From positions 62,001 to 126,000 of the forward strand of contig NZ_JACATN010000004.1 of assembly GCF_018603515.1 (NCBI RefSeq): 64,000 nucleotides of DNA, in the 5' to 3' direction. The notes beneath the pieces were generated by a model. That model made no database searches. It was given only the letters and a program-made list of their open reading frames with translations, and was not told the DNA's origin. A program made the position numbers and the translations under genes. This document shows, piece after piece, positions 1-8,486 of the stretch (its first letter is position 1; every line of letters starts with the position of its first letter). Source of the DNA: Zobellia barbeyronii (GTDB taxonomy: Bacteria > Bacteroidota > Bacteroidia > Flavobacteriales > Flavobacteriaceae).

Positions 1-579
1 CCACTTTAAATAAATACCGGCTGCAGAATTTTCTTTAAAATACACGGAAATACTCCCTGATAGGAAAGCTATCATGCTAAAAATAATAAAAGATATAAAC
101 ATAAACAGCAGTCCAAGAACATAAAACTGCACCATGGTACTTATCTCTTCGCTAAAAAGGAAACCAGGAAAGAATGCCAGAAAAAATATGGTCACTTTTG
201 GGTTTAGCACGTTCATTATAAAACCTTGCTTGAACAATTGCCAAAGTCCTTTTTTAGGTGCCACACCTTCCGATAAATTTAAAGAACCACTGCTTCTAAA
301 GACCTTGAATGCAAGATAAAAGAGGTAAATAGCACCCAAAACTTTGATGCCCATAAAGAGAGCCTCACTCTCTCTTATAATTAAAGATACCCCAAAAGCT
401 AATAAACTGGTATGCACTAGACAACCAGAAATAAGACCGGCTGTAGTTGCTAGCCCATATTTCTTACCATTTACAAGGCTTTGCATTAATACATAAATAT
501 TGTCTGGACCGGGCGAAACGGACAAAGCCATAGTGGCCAACATAAAAGTGTAAAGTATTTCGTAATTAATTGTACCCAA
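1..579 (-). CDS. LysE family amino-acid exporter (3' end outside window)
   Basis: Inner-membrane translocator of the LysE/RhtB superfamily, predicted to export amino acids or similar small molecules. Read on the minus strand the frame is open to base 1, so the C-terminus is missing; about 193 codons are present of a usual 205-215. The family signature PGPDNIYVL lies near residue 23, and the second signature (GFIMNVLNPKVTIFFL, then FFPGF) lies in the middle. Several hydrophobic helices alternate with short basic loops. The start is uncertain: a TTG at 579 gives the N-terminus expected for flavobacterial members (GTINYE then a helix), while the first ATG is at 543 and would cut into the first helix. 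Substrate cannot be told from sequence. Confidence 0.85.
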   Translation of the reverse strand, partial: MGTINYEILYTFMLATMALSVSPGPDNIYVLMQSLVNGKKYGLATTAGLISGCLVHTSLLAFGVSLIIRESEALFMGIKVLGAIYLFYLAFKVFRSSGSLNLSEGVAPKKGLWQLFKQGFIMNVLNPKVTIFFLAFFPGFLFSEEISTMVQFYVLGLLFMFISFIIFSMIAFLSGSISVYFKENSAAGIYLKW

Positions 580-790
580 ATTCCGTTCTATTTTAAGTAT
601 AAATCATAGGTTCCAAAATTTTCTTCTGGAAACCTCAATGAGTGCACTAAAGTAAGTACTCTTTTTTATATCTTGTCACAAATTCAGGTTTCAATAAAAT
701 TCAATTTTTTATGTTCTGAGTTTTTAGCTGGTCGCAATTTCCCCTCCTGTTAGGCCATAAGAGTAATTGCATCACAAAAAAATTAATGAC

Positions 791-1210
791 ATGAAACAAA
801 GTCACATTACATTCACTTTGAGTTTAGTTTTAGTAGCGCTACTTTTAGTAGCTTTTGAAATCAGAAGTGAAACCAAACCAATATCAGAAACCTTCATGCA
901 GAAAGATAGCCTGTTACGTCATGTAGTGTTGTTTAAGTTCAAACCAGAAACATCAAAAGAAGATATAAAAAAAGTTGAGGAAGCATTTACTGCCCTTCCC
1001 TCAAAAATTCCGCAAATAGTTAATTATGAATGGGGATTGAACAACAGCCCTGAAGGTTTAAACGAAGGTTTTACCCATTGTTTTTTCCTGACTTTTGAAA
1101 GCGAAGAAGACCGTGCTATTTACTTACCTCATCCAGACCACAAAGCGTTTGGTGAAGTTTTGACTCCACATCTAGGTGGTGTACTTGTTGTGGACTACTG
1201 GGCTAAATAA
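791..1210 (+). CDS. Exported Dabb (stress-responsive alpha-beta barrel) domain protein
   Basis: A 139-residue protein with an N-terminal hydrophobic segment (residues about 6-23, signal peptide or anchor) followed by a single Dabb domain: it opens with LRHVVLFKFKPET and closes with HPDHKAF and a VVDYW strand, as in other members. Dabb proteins are dimeric ferredoxin-like folds; most bacterial ones have no assigned reaction. I chose the ATG at 791 over an in-frame TTG at 767 because it places a basic residue directly before the hydrophobic core. It converges with pyrD. Function beyond the fold is unknown. Confidence 0.8.
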   Translation: MKQSHITFTLSLVLVALLLVAFEIRSETKPISETFMQKDSLLRHVVLFKFKPETSKEDIKKVEEAFTALPSKIPQIVNYEWGLNNSPEGLNEGFTHCFFLTFESEEDRAIYLPHPDHKAFGEVLTPHLGGVLVVDYWAK

Positions 1211-1234
1211 AAAAATTCTATCCTATAAGCTTAT

Positions 1235-2284
1235 CTAGTTTTCACTACCCTGCCTCTTAAGAAGAGCCTTATTTATTCTTTTAATTAAACCTGGTCCTTC
1301 GTAGATAAAACCAGTATACAATTGAACTAAATCTGCTCCTGCGTCTAGCTTCTCTAGAGCGTCTTCTTCAGAATGTATTCCACCCACACCTACTATAGGG
1401 AAAGCCTTGTTGCTCTTTTCTGCCAAGAACCGAATTACTTCTGTACTTCTTTTGGTCAATGGTTTTCCGCTTAATCCACCCATTTCTTTTGTAAGCGATA
1501 CTTCTGATTTTAAGTTCTCTCTTTCAATAGTTGTATTGGTAGCTATAACACCGTCAATTTTTGTATCGGCAACAATAGTAATGATATCCAACAACTGGTC
1601 ATCCGTAAGGTCTGGCGCAATTTTCAATAAAATAGGTTTTTCCTTCTGTTGTTTCTGCAAAGCCAAATTTGTATTTTCTTTTTTCAGATCCAACAAAAGA
1701 GCAGTCAAAGGTTCTTTGTCTTGAAGCTCCCGGAGTCCCGGAGTATTTGGAGAACTTACGTTGACCACAAAGTAATCTACATGATCAAAAAGTGCATTAA
1801 AACAGATTAGGTAATCCGAAACGGCATCTTCGTTAGGCGTAACTTTATTCTTGCCAATGTTACCTCCAATAAGCACTTTATGTTGTTTCTTTAAACGTTC
1901 TACTGCATCCTCTACGCCCATATTATTGAAGCCCATACGATTCACAATAGCCTGATCAGGTTTCAACCTAAATAATCGCTTCTTAGGGTTTCCTGCCTGT
2001 GGCTTAGGTGTAAGCGTCCCTATTTCTATAAAACCAAAACCAAAGTTGGATAATTCATTATAGAGTTTAGCGTCTTTATCAAAACCAGCTGCTAAGCCTA
2101 CCGGGTTTTTGAATTTAATACCAAAAACTTCCTTTTCCAACCGCGTGTCTTCTATATTATAGATAGCCTTGAATATACCGGAAAAACCGATTTTACAAAG
2201 AAAACGAACTAATGAAAAGGTTACATGATGAGCTTTTTCCGCATCAAGAGAAAAAAGTAAGGGCTGAAGTATAGACTTATACAT
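1235..2284 (-). CDS. pyrD: Dihydroorotate dehydrogenase, quinone-dependent (class 2)
   Basis: Oxidises dihydroorotate to orotate in pyrimidine synthesis, passing electrons from FMN to menaquinone at the inner membrane. 349 residues, the normal class 2 length, with the N-terminal extension that forms the quinone tunnel (about residues 1-45). Motifs seen in order: [42 protein letters not shown] (Ser in the catalytic loop, as in class 2), [21 protein letters not shown] and PIVGVGGI (phosphate binding). The start is the ATG at 2284; a TATTTTTG box on the same strand at 2312-2305 could be its -7 element, but no clear TTTG partner is present. Confidence 0.97.
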   Translation of the reverse strand: MYKSILQPLLFSLDAEKAHHVTFSLVRFLCKIGFSGIFKAIYNIEDTRLEKEVFGIKFKNPVGLAAGFDKDAKLYNELSNFGFGFIEIGTLTPKPQAGNPKKRLFRLKPDQAIVNRMGFNNMGVEDAVERLKKQHKVLIGGNIGKNKVTPNEDAVSDYLICFNALFDHVDYFVVNVSSPNTPGLRELQDKEPLTALLLDLKKENTNLALQKQQKEKPILLKIAPDLTDDQLLDIITIVADTKIDGVIATNTTIERENLKSEVSLTKEMGGLSGKPLTKRSTEVIRFLAEKSNKAFPIVGVGGIHSEEDALEKLDAGADLVQLYTGFIYEGPGLIKRINKALLKRQGSEN

Positions 2285-2407
2285 GAAGGTGGGTAGTGTT
2301 TGCGCAAAAATACAAACTTACCCCAAGTAAGGGCACAACTTATCACTATTTTTAAAAATGAAAGAATGGGGTCTTTTCAAAGAAATTAACGAGTACACCG
2401 CTAATAA

Positions 2408-2845
2408 TTACTCTTCTATTCCAGGAATTCCGTAGATTTTAGGCTCTACTTTAATTGGTTGTCGTATAGCCTCATTACAAAGTTGAAGGTAGCGTTCATA
2501 TTGCTTAGCATTAAAAACAGAAAGAAGCTCTTTATCACTCTCGTAGGCTAAATCTAACTGCTGCTTCTGTAAAACTTTATATTTATCAGCTAATTTAATA
2601 AGATCCTCTTCTGTACTTTGCGGATGTTCTGCCAATAATTTTTCAATTTGGTCTTCCGTACTTTTTGTTTTCACCTCAAGTTCCCCTTTCAAGGTTTCCA
2701 TAATGGCTATTTGCTCCTCATTTAATTGAAAGATAGTTTTGATGGTTTCACTGTTTTTACCACCTATATCTAATGTACAGTTTTGGGCATTTACAACAGA
2801 AAAGAACATTAAAAATACTAGCAAACTATATAATTTTGGCAACAT
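2408..2845 (-). CDS. Exported helical hypothetical protein
   Basis: Not recognised. A 145-residue protein with a clear signal peptide (basic start, hydrophobic run, cleavage after VVNA before QN) and a mature part that is charged and predicted helical (ETIKTIFQLNEEQIAIMETL, then many Glu/Lys/Gln). The pattern recalls periplasmic CpxP/Spy-like or LTxxQ proteins but no motif proves it. The start is taken at 2845 because it gives a standard signal peptide; an ATG at 2872 adds nine residues. Two cysteines occur in the mature part. Confidence 0.6.
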   Translation of the reverse strand: MLPKLYSLLVFLMFFSVVNAQNCTLDIGGKNSETIKTIFQLNEEQIAIMETLKGELEVKTKSTEDQIEKLLAEHPQSTEEDLIKLADKYKVLQKQQLDLAYESDKELLSVFNAKQYERYLQLCNEAIRQPIKVEPKIYGIPGIEE

Positions 2846-2959
2846 ATATTTCTGTTTAAAATTTAATTCCATTTATATAAACAGCAATTTAAGTGAAAAA
2901 TTATATTTCTTCTTTAAATGACATCTTTAAACAAAAATATAGTCTTAAAAAAAAGTGCA

Positions 2960-2992
2960 TTTGCAGGTAATAAGTCCTATTTTGTACTTTTG
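2960..2992 (+). promoter_or_regulatory. Bacteroidota-type promoter of pepT
   Basis: TTTG at 2960-2963, a gap of 21 bases, then TACTTTTG at 2985-2992. This matches the Bacteroidota housekeeping consensus (TTTG / TAnnTTTG). The box ends 16 bases before the pepT ATG, so the leader would be very short. Confidence 0.6.
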
Positions 2993-3008
2993 ATTTAAAA
3001 TTAGAATA

Positions 3009-4238
3009 ATGCAAAATATCATTGATCGCTTTTTAAAATATATTAAAATTGATACCCAAAGCGACCCAAATTCCGAAACTACCCCCAGTACTGAAAAACA
3101 GTGGCATTTAGCAGATTTGCTCGTTGAGGAATTATTAGAGATAGGAATGGAAGAAGTCTCCATTGATAATAAGGCATACATTACGGCTACCCTACCCAGT
3201 AATATTAAAACAGATGTTCCTACTATTGGTTTTATCTCTCACTTTGATACTTCACCAGATTTCTCGGGAACAAATGTTAACCCTCAGATAATTGAGAATT
3301 ATGATGGTAAGGATATTATTCTTAATGCACAGGAGAACATAGTACTTTCCCCAGATTATTTTGAAGACTTATTACAATATAAAGGTCAAACTTTAATTAC
3401 AACAGACGGCACAACATTACTTGGCGCTGATGATAAAGCAGGTATTACAGAAATTGTTACAGCAATGGAATACCTTATTAACCACCCAGAAATAAAACAC
3501 GGCAAAATTAGGGTAGGTTTTACCCCCGATGAAGAAATAGGTCGCGGAGCACATCATTTTGATGTTGATAAATTTGGAGCAGACTGGGCCTACACTATGG
3601 ATGGAAGCCAAATTGGCGAACTAGAATACGAGAACTTTAATGCTGCCAGTGCTAAAGTTGTTATTAAAGGGAGAAGCGTCCACCCTGGTTACGCCAAAAA
3701 CAAAATGGTGAATGCCATAAGTATAGCCAGCGAATTTTTAGAAATCTTACCCCCAGAAGAAACGCCACAGAACACAACTGGTAGAGAAGGCTTTTTTCAT
3801 GTGCATCATATAAAAGGTGAAATAGAACATGCCGAATTTGAGCTTATTGTTCGTGATCATGACAAAACCTTTTTTGAAAATCGAAAACAATTGCTTCGCG
3901 ATATTACGGATAGGCTTAACGATATTCATGGCAATTGCATAAGCATAGAAATAAAAGACCAGTATTTTAATATGCGTGAAAAGGTGGAACCTGTCTTCCA
4001 CATAGTAGAACTTGCAAAGGAAGCTATGGAGGCCATGCGTATTACTCCTATCATAAAACCCATACGCGGTGGAACCGATGGCTCACAACTAAGCTATATG
4101 GGATTACCTTGCCCTAATATCTTTGCTGGCGGACATAACTTTCACGGTAAATATGAGTACGTTCCTGTAGAAAGCATGATAAAAGCTACAGAGGTTATTA
4201 TTAAAATTTGTGAGTTAGCAGCGAAAAAGGCGGTATAA
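3009..4238 (+). CDS. pepT: Peptidase T (tripeptide aminopeptidase)
   Basis: Cytosolic di-zinc M20 peptidase that removes the N-terminal residue of tripeptides. 409 residues, the usual length. Metal-site and catalytic motifs are intact: FISHFDTSPD (His and Asp), TTDGTTLLGADDKAG (bridging Asp), GFTPDEEIGRG (catalytic Glu pair), and the late GGTDGSQLS loop. A dimerisation (lid) domain lies between about residues 210 and 320. It has its own promoter and is followed 50 bases later by the YdeI-like gene on the same strand. Confidence 0.96.
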   Translation: MQNIIDRFLKYIKIDTQSDPNSETTPSTEKQWHLADLLVEELLEIGMEEVSIDNKAYITATLPSNIKTDVPTIGFISHFDTSPDFSGTNVNPQIIENYDGKDIILNAQENIVLSPDYFEDLLQYKGQTLITTDGTTLLGADDKAGITEIVTAMEYLINHPEIKHGKIRVGFTPDEEIGRGAHHFDVDKFGADWAYTMDGSQIGELEYENFNAASAKVVIKGRSVHPGYAKNKMVNAISIASEFLEILPPEETPQNTTGREGFFHVHHIKGEIEHAEFELIVRDHDKTFFENRKQLLRDITDRLNDIHGNCISIEIKDQYFNMREKVEPVFHIVELAKEAMEAMRITPIIKPIRGGTDGSQLSYMGLPCPNIFAGGHNFHGKYEYVPVESMIKATEVIIKICELAAKKAV

Positions 4239-4288
4239 TAACAAATCCTTATCTTTAGGAAAGAGACCAAATAGAGGTCCTAATTTCT

Positions 4289-4888
4289 ATGGATACATCT
4301 GAAAAAACAGAAGCTTATTACGCAGAAAAGCACCCTTTTAAAACGGGTATTGCTTTGCTGCGCGATTTAGTATTGAAAACAGATGTGGTAGAAACATACA
4401 AATGGAACTTCCCTACGTATACTGTTAATAAGAAGAACGTTCTAGCTATTTGTAAATTCAAAAATTATTTTGGCATCTGGTTCTTTAACGGTGTCTTTCT
4501 GAGCGACCCAGAAGATATACTAGAAAATGCGCAAAAAGGCAAAACCCAAGCTATGCGTCATTGGAAATTCTACTCAGAAAAGGATGTAGATATTTTAAAA
4601 GTATCCGCATATATTAATGAGGCCATTGAAAACCAGAAAAAGGGAATTCAGTTAATTAGAGCTCCAAAAGAGAAAACAACAAGCGTAGTTATTCCCATTG
4701 AATTAAAAAGCGCTTTTGACATTCATCCTAAAGCAAAAAGTGCTTTCAAAAAATTAACTCCTTATAAGCAAAAAGAATACGCGGAATACATTGCAAACGC
4801 GAAACGCGAGAAGACAAAAGCAAGCAGGTTGGAGAAGATTTTACCGATGATTATTGATGGTAAAGGTCTAAACGACATGTACCGATAG
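4289..4888 (+). CDS. YdeI/OmpD-associated family protein (DUF1801 plus OmdA)
   Basis: A 199-residue soluble protein made of an N-terminal DUF1801-type alpha/beta domain (about 15-115; note YKWNFPTYTV and ICKFKNYFGIWFFNG) and a C-terminal YdeI/OmdA helical segment (about 130-195) with the typical repeated KAKSAFKKLTPYKQKEYAEYI pattern. Members are widespread in Bacteroidota; no biochemical role is established. It may be read through from pepT, because only 50 bases separate them. Confidence 0.8.
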   Translation: MDTSEKTEAYYAEKHPFKTGIALLRDLVLKTDVVETYKWNFPTYTVNKKNVLAICKFKNYFGIWFFNGVFLSDPEDILENAQKGKTQAMRHWKFYSEKDVDILKVSAYINEAIENQKKGIQLIRAPKEKTTSVVIPIELKSAFDIHPKAKSAFKKLTPYKQKEYAEYIANAKREKTKASRLEKILPMIIDGKGLNDMYR

Positions 4889-4892
4889 AAAA

Positions 4893-4930
4893 GCTTCCAA
4901 ATTCTTATTTACAAAAACTTGGAAGCATCG
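4893..4930. terminator. Possible bidirectional hairpin between converging genes
   Basis: GCTTCCAA at 4893-4900 pairs perfectly with TTGGAAGC at 4919-4926 across an 18-base loop, followed by a few T residues. It lies between the converging YdeI-like gene and the oxidoreductase. The long loop and weak T tract make it a weak terminator call. Confidence 0.35.
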
Positions 4931-4935
4931 TTTTA

Positions 4936-6285
4936 TTATAACATAGGTAGCTTCCAATTGTTTTGATAATTGGCCGTAATCAACTTATTAGCATCTTCCT
5001 CTTTAAACTTACCAGATGCAGCATCCCAATAAATACGATTACCCGTTTTAAAAGCCACGTTACCCATGTGAGATACCAATGCAGCGTCATAACCCACTTT
5101 AATTGGCGCATTAAGCTTAGTGTTATCTCTACTCTTTACGGCTTCTATAAAGTTTACCGTATGCAAATCTAAACCACTAGCATCACCCTTGTCATACGAG
5201 ACTACTTCCATTTTAGGGGTTCCTTTTTTACCCCATCCCGCAAATTCTTCTTCAGGTATAACTTCCCAGCCGTTACGATCTAAAACAAGGGTACCATTAT
5301 TACCAATAAAAGCAATGCCATGGTTACGGCCATAATTACCGCCATCTATTCCCGTAGCATGCTCCCAAAGAATTGAAAACCCGTCATATTCATAAACGGT
5401 TTGTAAGGTATCAGGAGTTTCAGAAGCATCTTCAGGGTACGCGAACTTTCCTCCTAAGGCCATTACAGATTTAGGAGTACCAGCTTTCATTCCGTATAAA
5501 GCATAATCTAACAAATGCACACCCCAGTCGGTCATTAATCCTCCTGCATAATCCCAAAACCACCGAAAATTAAAATGAAACCGATTCGCATTAAAAGCAC
5601 GTTCTGGAGCAGGACCTAACCACATTTTGTAATCTACGCCTTCTGGAGCTGCGGAATCTGAAACAATAGGTACAGGTTTCATCCAACCTTGATAGGCCCA
5701 CGCTTTTGCCAAGCGTATGTTTCCTAATTTACCGGAATGGAGAAAATTAATAGCATCTACAAAATGAGGTTGACTACGCTGCCATTGACCAACTTGAACC
5801 ATACGGTCGCTGGAGCTTACGTAATTCAACATTATATTAGATTCCTGAATAGAGTTTGCTATTGGCTTCTCACAATAGACATCTTTACCCGCCATAAGAG
5901 CATCAGTCAATTGTAGACAATGCCAGTGGTCTGGCGTTCCAATAATTACTACATCAATATCTTTATTCTCTAGTAACTTACGATAATCACGGTACCACAA
6001 CGGCTTTTTAATTCCTGCTTTTTCAAGGTCTGCTGTTCTTGTTTTTAGTACAGCTTCGTCTACATCACAAAGAGCAATAACGTTCGTTTCGCTCATCTTT
6101 AACATTGAGGTCAAATCGCTAAAACCCATCCCCTTACAACCAATCAACCCAACATTGATCCTATCATTAGGACCAACACGTTTGCGCATAGTAGCTAAAA
6201 GCTCCATTGGAAATAAAAATGCAGCACTAGACCCTGCTAAGGCCAATGAACTTTTTTTGATAAAGTTTCGTCTATTTTGGTACAT
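4936..6285 (-). CDS. Gfo/Idh/MocA family oxidoreductase, Tat-exported
   Basis: NAD(P)-dependent sugar or inositol dehydrogenase-like enzyme. 449 residues. The N-terminus has a twin-arginine signal (RRNFIKKSS followed by a hydrophobic stretch with Ala-Gly-Ser), so it is probably exported folded with its cofactor. Next come the Rossmann fold (GLIGCKGMG, LCDVDE), the DHWHC segment and the conserved YCEKPIA loop, whose Lys is the catalytic residue of the family. The C-terminal beta-sheet domain carries the WDYAGGLMTDWGVH motif typical of the Bacteroidota polysaccharide-linked subgroup. Substrate unknown; no carbohydrate locus is adjacent. A strong terminator separates it from yajC upstream. Confidence 0.88.
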   Translation of the reverse strand: MYQNRRNFIKKSSLALAGSSAAFLFPMELLATMRKRVGPNDRINVGLIGCKGMGFSDLTSMLKMSETNVIALCDVDEAVLKTRTADLEKAGIKKPLWYRDYRKLLENKDIDVVIIGTPDHWHCLQLTDALMAGKDVYCEKPIANSIQESNIMLNYVSSSDRMVQVGQWQRSQPHFVDAINFLHSGKLGNIRLAKAWAYQGWMKPVPIVSDSAAPEGVDYKMWLGPAPERAFNANRFHFNFRWFWDYAGGLMTDWGVHLLDYALYGMKAGTPKSVMALGGKFAYPEDASETPDTLQTVYEYDGFSILWEHATGIDGGNYGRNHGIAFIGNNGTLVLDRNGWEVIPEEEFAGWGKKGTPKMEVVSYDKGDASGLDLHTVNFIEAVKSRDNTKLNAPIKVGYDAALVSHMGNVAFKTGNRIYWDAASGKFKEEDANKLITANYQNNWKLPML

Positions 6286-6340
6286 CGTTCAAGTTGTTTT
6301 GTTCAGAAGATGAATATACTAATTTACGTTAGCACGAGAC

Positions 6341-6378
6341 CAAAAAAAAACACCGCTAATTGCTTAGCGGTGTTTTTA
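6341..6378 (-). terminator. Terminator after yajC
   Basis: AAAAACACCGCTAA (6346-6359) pairs with TTAGCGGTGTTTTT (6364-6377) around a four-base loop; on the minus strand it is followed by a run of T. It ends the nusB-DUF1573-yajC transcript. Confidence 0.8.
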
Positions 6379-6396
6379 ATTACTGATTGTGTACAG

Positions 6397-6684
6397 TTAT
6401 TTCTTTTCGGGAGCGTTCAATTTTTTGCTCATTTCCATAGAAATGGAAGAACGGTCAAATTTTAATTTACCAGCCATAGTTTCTAGTATGCAAGAAAAAT
6501 CACTATCATTAAGATCCATGATTTTACCGTGCAAACCACTTTTTGTAACTACCCTATCGCCTCTTTTTAATTCAGCTGCGAATTTCTTTTCATCTTTCTG
6601 GCGTTTCATTTGAGGTCGTATCATAAAGAAATACGCTACCACAAAAATCAAAATCATCGGAAGAAACTGTCCTATATCACCCAT
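6397..6684 (-). CDS. yajC: Preprotein translocase subunit YajC
   Basis: Small accessory subunit of the SecDF-YajC complex. 95 residues: a single N-terminal membrane helix (about 6-24, ending FMIRPQMKRQK, the diagnostic motif) and a cytosolic beta domain with GDRVVTKSGLHGKI. Third gene of the nusB-DUF1573-yajC operon, an order common in Flavobacteriaceae. Confidence 0.95.
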   Translation of the reverse strand: MGDIGQFLPMILIFVVAYFFMIRPQMKRQKDEKKFAAELKRGDRVVTKSGLHGKIMDLNDSDFSCILETMAGKLKFDRSSISMEMSKKLNAPEKK

Positions 6685-6706
6685 ATTTTAAATATCTAAT
6701 CTATTG

Positions 6707-7177
6707 TTATTTTGTTGGTCCTACCGGAGCAGCTCCTTTAGGGTTCACAAATGCCTTAATACGTAATTGCTCAGTACCTTTTTCAGTATTTGCATTTACA
6801 GTAATTGTTTTAGTTATTTGGTTCTGTCCCGATCCGTTAAACTTAACAACCAACTCTCCTGTAGCACCAGGTGCGATAGGGTCTTTTGGAGGATTAGGAA
6901 CAGTACAACCACAAGAACTAGTTGCATTAGTAATTATTAATGGTGCATTACCAGTATTTGTAAACAGAAAAACAGTCTCCTGTGGAGTACCTTGTTCTAT
7001 TGTACCAAAGTCATGCTCCGCTTTCTCAAACTCCATTACCGGAATTTGCTTACCAGCTTCATCACGTTGTGCAGCTTCGACTACATTATCTGTTTTAACT
7101 TTACTAGACGCGTTTTCTTTACATGAAACGAACGCCATAAGTGAACACATGCTCAAGGCAAAAAATGTTTTTCTCAT
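6707..7177 (-). CDS. DUF1573 domain lipoprotein
   Basis: 156 residues. The N-terminus is a lipoprotein signal (lipobox ending SLMAFVSC, Cys about residue 20). The mature part is one DUF1573 immunoglobulin-like domain: EHDFGTIEQGTP, FTNTGNAPLIIT, SSCGCTVPNPPKDPIAPG, the last being the family hallmark with paired Cys. DUF1573 proteins are abundant in Bacteroidota; their exact job is unknown. It sits 40 bases after nusB and 23 bases before yajC, so it is co-transcribed with them. Confidence 0.88.
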   Translation of the reverse strand: MRKTFFALSMCSLMAFVSCKENASSKVKTDNVVEAAQRDEAGKQIPVMEFEKAEHDFGTIEQGTPQETVFLFTNTGNAPLIITNATSSCGCTVPNPPKDPIAPGATGELVVKFNGSGQNQITKTITVNANTEKGTEQLRIKAFVNPKGAAPVGPTK

Positions 7178-7216
7178 ATCTATAACTTTAATTTGGGGTA
7201 AAATTAATCAATTATT

Positions 7217-8164
7217 TTAAATCAGACCTCTACCTATTTTGTTAAGCTTACCTTCTTTTCTGTATTCTTTGACAAGATTATCCAAAATACCGTTGATAAA
7301 GATGCTACTTTTTGGAGTGGAATACTCTTTAGCTATCTCCAAAAATTCATTGATAGTTACTTTTTCTGGTATAGACGGAAAATTCAAAAGTTCGCAAATT
7401 GCCATTTTTAATAGAATAGCATCCATATCTGCAATACGGTCTTTATCCCAATTAGGAGTTTTACCTTCTATTTCTTTAGTAAGTTCCCCATCTTTCAACA
7501 ACGTTTTTCTAAGTAGATTCTTGGCGAACTCCATATCTTCCTTATCCTTTATCAAACGAGGCAAAAAGAAAGAAGTAGACTGCTCGCTCTTAATCTTTTT
7601 AAACATTTTTAAGATATAGGTATTTACAATAGGAATATCATCTACCCATGTAAGGTTGCTATCTTCAAAATAGTCGTAAATTTTTTCATCGGGAGCAATA
7701 ATCTCTTTGAACAAAGTAATAATAAACTCTTTGTCTTCTGCATAAGTGCTGCCTTTAACAGACATATATTTCTGATATGCTGCACTTGAAACCATGTTGT
7801 TGTAAATAATCTTTACATACTCCTCGTTCAAGTACCAGTTATCTAGCTTTCTTTTCTTAAGCTCAGCCAATAATGGTTCGTTATGTACCATTTGAAGCAA
7901 TAATTTGTTATTTACAAATTTTGCCTGATCCGGTAAATTATCTGCCTCAGTAGCTAGATATTTTTTTGAAGAAATTCTTAATTGGTCCGACCCCCTTTTC
8001 TGAATCTCAATAATTAAGCTCAGCATTAGAAGGTAAAGCGTATACATATTGTCTATGCTAAACCGTAGAAATTTTTCTTGTTTCTCTAAAGAATCGTCTT
8101 TAGATTGGGTAATTGCATAAATACATTGCATTACTTTTACCCGTATATGTCTTCGTGTTAGCAT
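7217..8164 (-). CDS. nusB: Transcription antitermination factor NusB (long flavobacterial form)
   Basis: RNA-binding protein that joins NusE (S10) in rRNA antitermination complexes. Starting at the ATG at 8164 gives MLTRRHIRVKVMQ, the normal N-terminus; an upstream in-frame ATG at 8263 would add 33 unrelated residues. 315 residues, about twice the E. coli length, as usual in Bacteroidota, where an insert lies between the first helices and the conserved C-terminal half (WDKDRIADMDAILLKMAICE, then VTINEFLEIAKEYS and SIFINGILDNLVKE). First gene of the operon with DUF1573 and yajC. Confidence 0.93.
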   Translation of the reverse strand: MLTRRHIRVKVMQCIYAITQSKDDSLEKQEKFLRFSIDNMYTLYLLMLSLIIEIQKRGSDQLRISSKKYLATEADNLPDQAKFVNNKLLLQMVHNEPLLAELKKRKLDNWYLNEEYVKIIYNNMVSSAAYQKYMSVKGSTYAEDKEFIITLFKEIIAPDEKIYDYFEDSNLTWVDDIPIVNTYILKMFKKIKSEQSTSFFLPRLIKDKEDMEFAKNLLRKTLLKDGELTKEIEGKTPNWDKDRIADMDAILLKMAICELLNFPSIPEKVTINEFLEIAKEYSTPKSSIFINGILDNLVKEYRKEGKLNKIGRGLI

Positions 8165-8486
8165 TTTAAAGAACTTTTTTGGAATAGTATTGGTTTGACT
8201 TTCACGTGGCAAAAATAAGAATAAACCCCAAAAGACTACTATACAAAACGATGAAACAATCATAGCTTTTGATTATCTGAGAGAAACGCAACCACAAAAC
8301 CCTGTTGTTAAGGTTATTGACAGCTAAAAAAAGATAAAGAATTACCATAAACTTAACTTTTAGCCTTCTTATATTTAATTTCCGTCAATTTGTAATCCAT
8401 CAACATCTTATGGTATTTATAACATATGGTTTATACCCAAACCATTATCTTTGACCAATTAAATATAGCCTTAGTTTATACCCTTC
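8165..8486. other. Divergent control region, nusB / ABC exporter
   Basis: 322 bases without a credible gene. It must hold promoters for nusB (minus; a TATTTTTG box lies at 8217-8210) and for the ABC exporter (plus; TATCTTTG at 8446-8453). An inverted repeat, ATGGTTT/AAACCAT, lies directly before the latter box. Confidence 0.5.
8426..8453 (+). promoter_or_regulatory. -7 box and operator-like inverted repeat for the ABC exporter
   Basis: TATCTTTG at 8446-8453 matches the -7 consensus. Immediately upstream, ATGGTTT (8426-8432) and AAACCAT (8439-8445) form a perfect inverted repeat with a six-base spacer, placed where a -33 TTTG would be expected but is absent. This could be a regulator site. 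Confidence 0.4.

Noticed and set aside
2318-2334. ACCCCAAGTAAGGG before pyrD as a further nitrogen operator
   Set aside because: The C-to-G spacing is six rather than about ten, the core is not the same, and the gene is not nitrogen-related.
7217-8263. NusB start at 8263
   Set aside because: The extra 33 residues look like a random hydrophobic run; the ATG at 8164 gives the standard MLTRRHIR start.
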